From NCBI RefSeq assembly GCF_001975985.1, contig NZ_MTQF01000005.1, positions 352,848 to 411,092 of the forward strand: a DNA stretch of 58,245 bases, given 5' to 3'. Every line of letters starts with the position of its first letter. Position 1 is the stretch's first letter. The notes beneath the pieces were generated by a model. That model was not told where the DNA came from. It did no database searches and saw only the letters and a list, made by a program, of their open reading frames with translations. The stretch comes from [Flexibacter] sp. ATCC 35103. GTDB lineage: Bacteria > Bacteroidota > Bacteroidia > Flavobacteriales > Flavobacteriaceae. Below, piece after piece: positions 50,908 through 58,245 of this stretch. Made by a program: the position numbers and the translations under genes.

Positions 50908-50981
50908 AACCATATAAGTGATATAAGTTCATTGAATAAAGCTGCGTAAAGCTTATAATAACTTATATCACTTATATGGTT
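50908..50981. repeat. Dispersed inverted repeat, family C (copy 2)
   Basis: AACCATATAAGTGATATAAG (from 50908) pairs with the exact inverse ending at 50981 in 22-bp arms around a 30-base loop. Same arms as 47596-47748. It lies between the convergent DUF445 and gpmI genes, where it could act as a terminator-like hairpin. Confidence 0.9.
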
Positions 50982-51002
50982 TGAAAACTTTTTAATTTAT
51001 TT

Positions 51003-52520
51003 CTACAACAACGAATGACAAGTCATAGCGTTTGGCTGCTGAACTCCCATTAATTCAAGAATAGTAGGAGCAATGTCTCCTAAAACTCCGTCTTGTATAT
51101 TTTTTAATTGTTTGTCTACTAAAATAATCGGCACAGGATTAGTGGTGTGTGCCGTATTTGGACTTCCGTCAGGATTGATCATTGTTTCGCAATTTCCGTG
51201 ATCGGCAATTACTATAGTCGTATAATCATTAGCAAGAGCAGCTTCGATAACTTGTTTTACACAAGCGTCAACCGCTTCACAAGCTAATATTGCTGCACTC
51301 ATGATTCCGGTATGACCAACCATGTCACCATTAGCAAAATTCAAACACACAAAATCTACTTCGCCTTTGTTCAATTCCGGAACAAGAGCGGCTGTAAGTT
51401 CAAAAGCGCTCATTTCTGGTTGTAAATCGTAAGTAGCTACTTTAGGAGAATTTCTCAAAATACGAGATTCACCCTCGAAAGGCGTTTCTCTACCACCGGA
51501 GAAGAAAAATGTTACGTGCGGATATTTCTCTGTTTCAGCGATACGAATTTGTTTTTTACCGGCTTTTTCAAGAACCTCACCAAGAGTTTCAGTGATATTG
51601 TCTTTATTGTAAACTACTTTTACGTTTTGGTACGTTTCGTCGTAGTTAGTAAGCGTTACATAATACAAGTTTAGCTTGTGCATGTTTTGCTCATGAAAAT
51701 CCTGTTGAGATAGTGCTTCTGTAAGTTCACGGCCTCTGTCGGTTCTAAAATTAAAGAAAATTACCACATCACCTTCCACAATTGTTGCCAATGGTTTTTC
51801 ATTTTCATCAACCATTACAATTGGCTCAATAAATTCATCAGTAATATGGTGTGCATAACTGTCAAGAACGCTTGCAACTGCATTTTTAGATGGAGTTCCA
51901 ACTGCGTTTACAACTAAATCATAGGCTAATTTTACGCGTTCCCAACGTTTGTCACGGTCCATTGCATAATAACGACCAATGATTGAAGCGATTTTTACTG
52001 GAGTATCTTTAATGTGATCTTCTAAATCATGAATGTATTTTGCTCCGGATTTAGGATCAACATCACGACCGTCTGTAAAGGCATGGATAAAAACATTTTC
52101 TAAACCATATTCCTGAGAAGCATCGATTAACCCACGTAAGTGAGAAGTATGAGAGTGAACACCACCATCAGAAACTAATCCTAGAAAGTGAACTTTTTTA
52201 TTGTTTTCTTTAGCGTAGGTAAATGCATCAACAAGAACTTGTTCTTTGGCAAGTGTCTGGTGTGCTACGGCCAGGTTTATTTTGGCTAAATCCTGATATA
52301 CAATTCTACCGGCACCAAGGTTCATGTGACCAACTTCGCTGTTTCCCATTTGTCCCTCTGGCAAACCAACGTTTAATCCGTCAGTTCTAAGTTGAGCACT
52401 TGGGTAATTTTTGTAAAGACTGTTTATAAAAGGAACATTTGCATTGTCTATTGCAGATACTTTAGGGTCAGGAGATTTTCCCCAACCATCTAAAATCATA
52501 AGTATTACTTTTTTGTTCAT
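51003..52520 (-). CDS. gpmI: 2,3-bisphosphoglycerate-independent phosphoglycerate mutase
   Basis: A 505-residue alkaline-phosphatase-superfamily enzyme of glycolysis that interconverts 3- and 2-phosphoglycerate. The nucleophile Ser is in GNSEVGHMNLGAGR (about residue 63), and metal ligands appear in VILMILDGWG, HAFTDGRD, FFNFRTDR, NFANGDMVGHTG and IADHGN. Full length. Two adjacent ATGs occur (52523 and 52520); the second is used here. A -7 box TATCTTTG lies at 52543-52536 on the minus strand. Confidence 0.96.
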   Translation of the reverse strand: MNKKVILMILDGWGKSPDPKVSAIDNANVPFINSLYKNYPSAQLRTDGLNVGLPEGQMGNSEVGHMNLGAGRIVYQDLAKINLAVAHQTLAKEQVLVDAFTYAKENNKKVHFLGLVSDGGVHSHTSHLRGLIDASQEYGLENVFIHAFTDGRDVDPKSGAKYIHDLEDHIKDTPVKIASIIGRYYAMDRDKRWERVKLAYDLVVNAVGTPSKNAVASVLDSYAHHITDEFIEPIVMVDENEKPLATIVEGDVVIFFNFRTDRGRELTEALSQQDFHEQNMHKLNLYYVTLTNYDETYQNVKVVYNKDNITETLGEVLEKAGKKQIRIAETEKYPHVTFFFSGGRETPFEGESRILRNSPKVATYDLQPEMSAFELTAALVPELNKGEVDFVCLNFANGDMVGHTGIMSAAILACEAVDACVKQVIEAALANDYTTIVIADHGNCETMINPDGSPNTAHTTNPVPIILVDKQLKNIQDGVLGDIAPTILELMGVQQPNAMTCHSLL

Positions 52521-52535
52521 CATTTTTGTTTTTTA

Positions 52536-52543
52536 CAAAGATA
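52536..52543 (-). promoter_or_regulatory. Candidate -7 box of gpmI
   Basis: TATCTTTG on the minus strand, 16-20 bases before the start codons. The nearest upstream TTG (minus strand, 52572-52570) is 26 bases away, longer than usual. Confidence 0.45.
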
Positions 52544-52659
52544 AACCATTTATAAAATGTGCACGAAAGCAATTGTTACAATTATGTTTAATAAAATGAA
52601 GCGTATTAAAAAATATTAATCTTGTTGAAGAATTCTATATTTTTTAAAATTAATTCACA

Positions 52660-55089
52660 CTAAGCTCTTTTTCTAACTTTATTTTTGACAGCATTGTAGT
52701 CAATAAAATATTTTACGCTTATAGAAAAGATGTGTTTTAAGGCTTCATTATTAAGTAAAGCAGATACATTATGCTTGAAATCCTTGTCAATAATACGTTC
52801 AAAATTCGAGGCATTGTTTCGGTATAATATAGAGAGTTGACTTCCCGGAGCAAACCACCACGAATAAGACAAGTCTGTATTCCAGGAATAAAAACTTGAA
52901 TTTTTATTTTCTGTATATTGCGGGTAAGGCGTTAAAGTTCCGTCAGGCAGAAGTTCAAGATCTTCCTTGTTTTCGGCGTAAGACCAATATTGCCTAACCG
53001 CTAAATTCAGGGTCATTGCGCTGTTTAAGGCATATTTTCCGCTTAATGTATTCGAGTATGTAATTACATTTCGATTTGCAAAAATAATAGTCTCAGGAGT
53101 ACTTTCATTGTTATCTTCATCAATACTGTCAATATAACCTTTGTTATTATTTTTTCGATTAAAGCTAAAAGTATAGGTTAGTAAAAGCTTATCATTGAAA
53201 CGGTATCGTGGTCCAATATCTACTCCGTAAGCCATTCTTCCTGCTTCATCTGTAAAAATAATCGAAGGATTTAAATCTAAAGCGAATTTCTTATTGTAAT
53301 TAGTAGAAATACTTCCCCAGGTTTCTATTTTTCGCGGAATGATAACATAGCGATTTTCAGCTCTTGGTTCATAATAATCATTAGATTGTAAAGGATAAAA
53401 GACCACTCCTAATCCGTAATAATTGTTTTTTATAGTGGTAATATTTACTTCTGAACTGATTTTGTTTTCCTGGACTTTTCCGGAATCTTTGTTCAGTTCA
53501 AGATACATATCATAGTCAATCTTAAAACTGTTAAAAAGTTTGGTTGGATTTAGGATTCTGTAATTTCCGTTTCCGTAAAAGTTATAGTAATTGGTATAAA
53601 AATTAATGCCTAAATCGTTTGGGTCAAAATCTTTGGATACAAAATCAGATCCCAGACTATAACGATAATTTCCGCTGGTTTCTGCAAAACTTAATGTGCT
53701 GAAAACCCCGTTTTTGTCTTCGGTATCATTAATCATACTGTATTTTACATTTCCGGATAAATTGTAGGTATTTGCTTTTGTGTTTAAATCCCAAGCAAGT
53801 CCGGTTACATTTGCATCTCTAAAATCACCATTTCTGGTAACGTTTGTGTTGATAAGTGTTATTGAAGAGTTTTTACGAAAACGCTGATCTAAAACCAATA
53901 CATTATAATTGGTTAATGGTTCAACAACTTCACGTCTTGTTTCGCCTGATATCGTATCTTTTATAGTTGTGAAAGTTTTCTCAGTAATGGCATTTAGGAT
54001 TCCAACACCTAAACCTTTTTTAGTTCGTCCGGAAATTTTTAAAGCATTAATAAGATTCACATTCTGAACTTCTTCAATTATCTCTTCATGATCATTTAGA
54101 GTAGGTTCTGTAGAAGGTCTTCCGCCAATTCTTCTTGAATAAAACATATTTCCTTTGTTGAATAAGTCAGTTCCTTCAGTAAAAAAAGATCTGTTTTCAT
54201 TGAATTGCTGCTCAAAAGGGCCTAAATTCAAAATTTGATCATCATATTTTGTTTGTCCAAAATCAGGAATCAAAATGGCATCAAGTGTGAAGGCATCGTT
54301 GATTCCGTATTTAATGTCCATTCCTCCTTTTATTGTAGCATATGTTTTTTGGTGATCAGCAGCATTTAGATAATAAGAAGCATAAGGCATTAAAAATAAT
54401 CGGGTAGGAGGTTTGATATTTTCTATTCCTTCCAAAAGACCATTTTGTTGTGTAAATGTTCCTAATTTGGTATCAATTAAATTCCAGGTATATTTTTTTC
54501 GTTCTCGTTTTATTTCTCTGAAAAAATTGATTCCCCAGGTTTGTTTGTCTTCGTCAGAGAATCGCAAAGCAGCATATGGTATTTTTATTTCTACAATCCA
54601 GCCGTTATCTGTCATAGCGGCTTTACTGATCCAGACGGCGTCCCAGGAATAATCTTCACCGTTAACATCAGTCATAATGCAATCGCCCTGTACATCTGCT
54701 GCTGAGACAAAGAACTCAAAACTTTGCTGACCGTCATTAAAACCATTGATGAAAACCCCAAAAATATCGGCAGTACCAAAATTGTCCCGTTGTGAAATTT
54801 CTTTTAGAATTTTGTTTGGTTCATTATCATACATCATGACCCCAACGTATATGGCGTCATTGTTGTATAAAACTTTTACTTCGGTTTTTTGGTTTTCCGG
54901 AATTGGTTTTCCATTATCAGGTTGATACATAACAAAATCTGATGCTATTGGAGCATTTTGCCATGCGGGTTCATTTAGCTTTCCGTCAATAGAAATGCTT
55001 TCTGTAATGAGTTGAGCTTGTAAGGCTTTTTTTTGGCTATACCCCAAAAAAGAGAATAAAATAAAGATAAAAAAGGCTATTTTTTTCAT
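52660..55089 (-). CDS. DUF5916 outer-membrane protein with CBM9-like domain
   Basis: An 809-residue protein with a signal peptide (cut near GYSQ). Residues about 25-220 resemble the family 9 carbohydrate-binding domain (IDGKLNEPAWQNAPIASDFVMYQPDNGKPI, WIVEIKIPYAALRF). The rest is the DUF5916 region, with many amphipathic strands that suggest an outer-membrane barrel. Such proteins are frequent in Bacteroidota and may take part in glycan or peptide handling, but the function is unknown. It stands alone, with 276 AT-rich bases upstream. Confidence 0.88.
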   Translation of the reverse strand: MKKIAFFIFILFSFLGYSQKKALQAQLITESISIDGKLNEPAWQNAPIASDFVMYQPDNGKPIPENQKTEVKVLYNNDAIYVGVMMYDNEPNKILKEISQRDNFGTADIFGVFINGFNDGQQSFEFFVSAADVQGDCIMTDVNGEDYSWDAVWISKAAMTDNGWIVEIKIPYAALRFSDEDKQTWGINFFREIKRERKKYTWNLIDTKLGTFTQQNGLLEGIENIKPPTRLFLMPYASYYLNAADHQKTYATIKGGMDIKYGINDAFTLDAILIPDFGQTKYDDQILNLGPFEQQFNENRSFFTEGTDLFNKGNMFYSRRIGGRPSTEPTLNDHEEIIEEVQNVNLINALKISGRTKKGLGVGILNAITEKTFTTIKDTISGETRREVVEPLTNYNVLVLDQRFRKNSSITLINTNVTRNGDFRDANVTGLAWDLNTKANTYNLSGNVKYSMINDTEDKNGVFSTLSFAETSGNYRYSLGSDFVSKDFDPNDLGINFYTNYYNFYGNGNYRILNPTKLFNSFKIDYDMYLELNKDSGKVQENKISSEVNITTIKNNYYGLGVVFYPLQSNDYYEPRAENRYVIIPRKIETWGSISTNYNKKFALDLNPSIIFTDEAGRMAYGVDIGPRYRFNDKLLLTYTFSFNRKNNNKGYIDSIDEDNNESTPETIIFANRNVITYSNTLSGKYALNSAMTLNLAVRQYWSYAENKEDLELLPDGTLTPYPQYTENKNSSFYSWNTDLSYSWWFAPGSQLSILYRNNASNFERIIDKDFKHNVSALLNNEALKHIFSISVKYFIDYNAVKNKVRKRA

Positions 55090-55300
55090 GAAATTTAGAA
55101 AAGTTACAATAAAATAGACAGTTCTTAGTTCTATTTGTTACAGAATAAGTTTCAAAATTACCATTTAATTTTATTTTTTTTAAGAAAATTGACTTAAACG
55201 TTAGGATTTTTAGCAGAAGAAAAAATCTTACAGAAAGATTGTTTTTACGTTAATAATGTTAAAATTTAAACAAAAACAGCTTGATTTTCAGGCTTATATT

Positions 55301-55329
55301 TTGTCAGCCTATAAAATTTTATACTTTTG
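55301..55329 (+). promoter_or_regulatory. Promoter of the YkuD_2-type transpeptidase gene
   Basis: TTG (55301-55303), an 18-base spacer, then TACTTTTG (55322-55329). The leader to the ATG at 55366 is about 30 bases. Confidence 0.65.
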
Positions 55330-55365
55330 CCATACCCAAATTTTTTATTAACCTAAAGAAATTCA

Positions 55366-56088
55366 ATGATTTACAAGATTTATCCGCTTTTGGTGTTTTT
55401 GCTATTATCTTTTGGTAAAGATTCAAATAACACCCCCGAGATTAAAAAGGCAGCGACAAAAACGATCGCGAAAGTTGAGAATTTTACTGTCGAAGCTAAA
55501 ATTGAAAGTATTTATCAGACATTAAATTCTAACAATTTTAATCTGCCTGAGCTTAGAACTTTTTCTGAAGCCTTAAAAGGGTTTTACTTATTGAAAGAAA
55601 AAGGTGTGATCCAAAAAGACATTTTAACGGTGATTGACTTTAGTTTGTCATCAAACACAAAACGTCTTTGGGTAATTGATTTATCAACAAATACTATTTT
55701 ATTCAACTCTTTAGTAGCTCACGGTAGAAATACCGGAGAGGAATTTGCCTCTACTTTTTCGAATTCAAATTCGTCTTATAAAAGCAGTTTAGGCTTTTAT
55801 GCAACAGGAGAAATTTACCAGGGAAAACATGGAGCTTCTCTACGTTTAGATGGTTTAGAAAACGGAATTAATAGCAATGCCCGTCAAAGAGGAGTTGTAA
55901 TGCATGGTGCTGATTATGTTTCTGAATCTTTTATCAGAGATCATAAAAGACTAGGCAGAAGTCAGGGTTGTCCTGCACTTCCTATTGAATTGACGGATGA
56001 AATAATTGAACTAATAAAAGGCAAATCGTGTTTGTATATCTACCATCCGTCAAGAAGTTTTGCGATGGAACAAAAGCTAATTTCTTAA
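55366..56088 (+). CDS. Murein L,D-transpeptidase catalytic-domain protein (YkuD_2 type)
   Basis: A 240-residue exported protein. An N-terminal hydrophobic segment (about 5-18) directs it to the envelope. The C-terminal domain (about 90-235) has LWVIDLSTNTILFNSLVAHGRNTG, GVVMHGADYVSE and LGRSQGCPALP with the SxGCP catalytic Cys (about residue 207) and conserved His. This is the YkuD_2-type fold, which in known members cross-links or trims peptidoglycan. It is convergent with a classical L,D-transpeptidase, and their ends overlap by 12 bases. Confidence 0.9.
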   Translation: MIYKIYPLLVFLLLSFGKDSNNTPEIKKAATKTIAKVENFTVEAKIESIYQTLNSNNFNLPELRTFSEALKGFYLLKEKGVIQKDILTVIDFSLSSNTKRLWVIDLSTNTILFNSLVAHGRNTGEEFASTFSNSNSSYKSSLGFYATGEIYQGKHGASLRLDGLENGINSNARQRGVVMHGADYVSESFIRDHKRLGRSQGCPALPIELTDEIIELIKGKSCLYIYHPSRSFAMEQKLIS

Positions 56089-57663
56089 TTTAGCATACAA
56101 ATCCGAATCGAGATTATAAATATCAGCTCTGAAAACGAGCTGATTTTTTTTGCTCCATGCTGTCCAGTACCATTGATATAAAGCATACTTTTTTGTGATT
56201 TTAATACTGGTTGTCTTCTTAGAAGCAATTATGGTATCAATCCTATCTTTTGGCCAATTTTCAGAGTCATCTAAAATATGTTGTGCTAATTCTAAAGGAT
56301 TTTCAACGCGAACACACCCGGAACTTAGAGAACGGTTGTTTCTGCCAAAATTATTACGATGATTCGTGTCGTGTAAATAAACACTATGATGATTTGGAAA
56401 CAGGATTTTCATTAATCCCAATGCATTATTATAGCCGGGACTTTGTACATATCTGTAATTCCCCGGTTTATTTTCGTTCCAGTTATTAGGTTCAACGACA
56501 TTTCCTGCAGTATCATAGATAGTGATATTTTTATTGGCCAGATAATTGCGATTTCTTTTCATTGCCGGCACAACATCTTCTTTCAGTATTGTTGGCGGTA
56601 CAGTCCATGTAGGATTCAGCACGACTGTTTTTAGCATCGATGTTATAACTGGTGTTTTTCTTTTGCTGGTTCCTACAACAACATTTCGCACCAAAGTCGT
56701 GTCCTGGCTTTCTACCACATTCAGGCTGTAATCTGGTATATTAATAATTAAATAGTTTTCGGCCAGATCATTATTGTACCATCTCCAGCGTTCTAAATTG
56801 GCGATAATTTGTTGTTTTCTTTTTTCTTTAGAAAAGTTAAGCGCACTAATAGTTCCCACTCCAATAACACCATCAGAAGCTAAACCGTGTCTTTCCTGGA
56901 ATTTCTTTACAGATTCAAAAGTTTTTTGATCATAAATCTTTGTCAGGCTGTCTTTTTTAGGCATATCCTGCCAATAAATAAGTCTTTTCTTTATGTTTAT
57001 TAATGCTGTATTGGTATCATTTAAAGTGATTTTGTCAGCAGATTCAATTGTTTTTATATCATCCTCCGGAAAAGTATTAATAATCTTCAGAGCATTTAAT
57101 AGTTGTTTATAAGTGTAGGCTTTTGACTGAATATTATCGACAACACTATCTAATTTGTTTTTATTAAAAGCTTTGATAAGAATGTTGTTTACATCAAAAG
57201 TTTTTTCATCTAAATCCCAATTGTTATATAATGTTTTAGGATTTAATTTTCCTTTATAAAGATGATTCAGGTATTTTTCGAAATTATAGGTAATTAAAAT
57301 ATCATAAGTAGTCAGATCAGTATCGCTTAGAGAACTGATCTTGTCTTCGAATTTTTTAAGTCTTGATGCTTTATAATCCTCAGGATTCAAACCTAATTCT
57401 TCAGCATTCGAAAGTTGGGATAAAACGTACGTTCTTTTTTTTAGATTTCCCCAAACCGTTTTATTTTCTGATGAGTTATAAAATTGTTTAAGAGTTTCGC
57501 TTTTAAAAGTACTTATAAGAGCAGTATCAATTTCTACTTTTCTTTCGTCAGTAAGTATGATTGCTGGAGCGGTTTTTTTAATAGCAGCAGGAACAGGTTT
57601 AGTTGTATCTTTTTTACAGCCAATACAAATGCATATTACTAACAAAAAGTAAAGTTTCTTCAT
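56077..57663 (-). CDS. L,D-transpeptidase, YcbB/LdtD-like lipoprotein
   Basis: A 528-residue enzyme that makes 3-3 cross-links in peptidoglycan. A lipoprotein signal ends at CICIGC (Cys about 16). There follow a scaffold region, a peptidoglycan-binding (PGBD) module (KIYDQKTFESVKKFQERHGLASDGVIGVGTISALN, about 245-280) and a YkuD catalytic domain with YLHDTNHRNNFGRNNRSLSSGCVRVENP, carrying the catalytic His and Cys. The order matches YcbB/LdtD. The ATG at 57663 puts the signal peptide first; the one at 57681 adds six residues. Confidence 0.93.
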   Translation of the reverse strand: MKKLYFLLVICICIGCKKDTTKPVPAAIKKTAPAIILTDERKVEIDTALISTFKSETLKQFYNSSENKTVWGNLKKRTYVLSQLSNAEELGLNPEDYKASRLKKFEDKISSLSDTDLTTYDILITYNFEKYLNHLYKGKLNPKTLYNNWDLDEKTFDVNNILIKAFNKNKLDSVVDNIQSKAYTYKQLLNALKIINTFPEDDIKTIESADKITLNDTNTALINIKKRLIYWQDMPKKDSLTKIYDQKTFESVKKFQERHGLASDGVIGVGTISALNFSKEKRKQQIIANLERWRWYNNDLAENYLIINIPDYSLNVVESQDTTLVRNVVVGTSKRKTPVITSMLKTVVLNPTWTVPPTILKEDVVPAMKRNRNYLANKNITIYDTAGNVVEPNNWNENKPGNYRYVQSPGYNNALGLMKILFPNHHSVYLHDTNHRNNFGRNNRSLSSGCVRVENPLELAQHILDDSENWPKDRIDTIIASKKTTSIKITKKYALYQWYWTAWSKKNQLVFRADIYNLDSDLYAKLRN

Positions 57664-57681
57664 TCTAAATTTTTTAGACAT

Positions 57682-58228
57682 TAAATAATGTTCACCAACG
57701 ACTTTAATTTAAAATGACTCACCTTGGGGGTTGGTGTTCATTTTTTAAAAGCTTGTGGCGGCGTTTTGGCATTAAACCAAATCAATCGGCTTTGTTTGTA
57801 TTGCAGTAGGTTTCGCAATGTTTAACTAAAGCTTCTTCAAATTATGGTATGATTTATTTTAAAAATGTCATTCCTTAAATTTGAGTTTGATTTTGCCCCG
57901 CAAATATAGTATTGATTTTTTTGAATAACGAAATAATTCCTATTAATTCTTCATTGTCAAAAGATGAAAATGATCTGTTGTTTCTAATCTTATCATGGAA
58001 AGTGGCATTCACCTAAAGTTTTTTTCTTTTGTTAATTGAGGTTGTTTGGAACGATAACCTTCTTTTGACAGTATTTACTTAATTATATTCATGATTTTTG
58101 AAAAATAATTGATCCTATAACTTTTTAATTTTAAATACTTTATAATTAATTGTTGATTTTAATTGATTTTTTTTGCGAAAAAGCTTGTTTTAAACTTAAC
58201 TTATTTTTTATATTTGCACCACGGTAAT
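57682..58228. other. Intergenic region with possible leader peptide and hairpin
   Basis: About 550 bases upstream of the leftward YcbB-like gene. The minus strand has a -7 box TATATTTG at 57908-57901, so a leader of about 230 bases is possible. Within it, an ATG at 57772 starts a 17-codon frame (MPKRRHKLLKNEHQPPR) ending at 57719, and GTTGGTG/CACCAAC hairpin arms lie at 57730-57736 and 57693-57699, just before the 57681 ATG. The rest of the gap, up to the tRNA promoter, shows nothing. Confidence 0.4.
58185..58216 (+). promoter_or_regulatory. Promoter of the edge tRNA gene
   Basis: TTG (58185-58187), a 21-base spacer, then TATATTTG (58209-58216). A textbook Bacteroidota promoter, 12 bases before the tRNA. 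Confidence 0.8.
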
Positions 58229-58245
58229 GCGAAAGTAGCTCAGTT
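58229..58245 (+). tRNA. tRNA 5' end, cut by the window edge
   Basis: GCGAAAGTAGCTCAGTT is a tRNA acceptor stem and D-arm start. It differs from the start of the tRNA-Gly gene at 14429 by one base (the seventh), so it may be another tRNA-Gly. The rest lies outside the window, and the anticodon cannot be seen. Confidence 0.75.

Overview
The window is a chromosomal segment of an AT-rich Flavobacteriaceae bacterium, most probably a Flavobacterium of the F. johnsoniae type. The signs are Bacteroidota promoters (TTG, about 20 bp, then TAnnTTTG), a type IX secretion (T9SS) type B sorting domain on a surface protein, a T9SS plug protein, the FolK-deoxynucleoside kinase fusion, DUF5916 and DUF1573 proteins, and the intergenic repeat families. 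I see no prophage, insertion sequence, CRISPR array, rRNA or defence island. Nearly all genes are core or soft-core.

Layout. 1-5.6 kb: AsmA-like envelope protein, then a leftward SppA peptidase-hydrolase operon. 5.8-10.4 kb: folate/nucleoside kinase fusion, a tandem AT-rich repeat, and a large secreted LRR/C-type lectin/Ig-like protein. 10.4-15.5 kb: SpoU methylase, DUF1573 protein, mutS (TTG start), tRNA-Gly and tRNA-Leu, a DUF1508 protein, and a small lipoprotein made of heptads. 15.8-20.5 kb: Kdo transferase, a sugar aminotransferase-NTF2-galE operon, and an antitoxin followed by a frameshifted RelE/ParE-like toxin. 20.5-24.4 kb: fabD, DUF983, an AraC regulator, then YceI and pirin genes that share one operator. 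24.4-30.1 kb: a repeat-rich intergenic region and the glyoxylate shunt (aceB, aceA) divergent from an ScfR/RamB-like regulator. 30.1-41 kb: purT-DUF6370-crp operon, U32 peptidase, small envelope proteins, aminotransferase, desaturase, rsmG, an orphan gene, and two copies of a structured, RNA-like intergenic element. 41-58.2 kb: P5C dehydrogenase, apaG, T9SS plug, SNF2 helicase, methyltransferase, map, DUF445, gpmI, DUF5916, two convergent L,D-transpeptidases, and the 5' end of another tRNA at the right edge.

How it fits together. Envelope work recurs: AsmA, SppA, Kdo transferase, sugar-nucleotide enzymes, L,D-transpeptidases, T9SS plug and T9SS cargo. The aceB/aceA region is a self-contained acetate/fatty-acid regulon: its regulator appears to be transcribed from a nearly leaderless promoter, and a perfect 14-bp palindrome lies between the divergent promoters. 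The most notable unexplained signals are (1) an identical 19-bp near-palindrome placed exactly 19 bp upstream of the -7 boxes of both yceI and pirin, (2) two copies of a conserved, probably structured intergenic element, and (3) several families of dispersed inverted repeats, one of which supplies the start codon of the SNF2 helicase. No clearly new multi-gene system was found.
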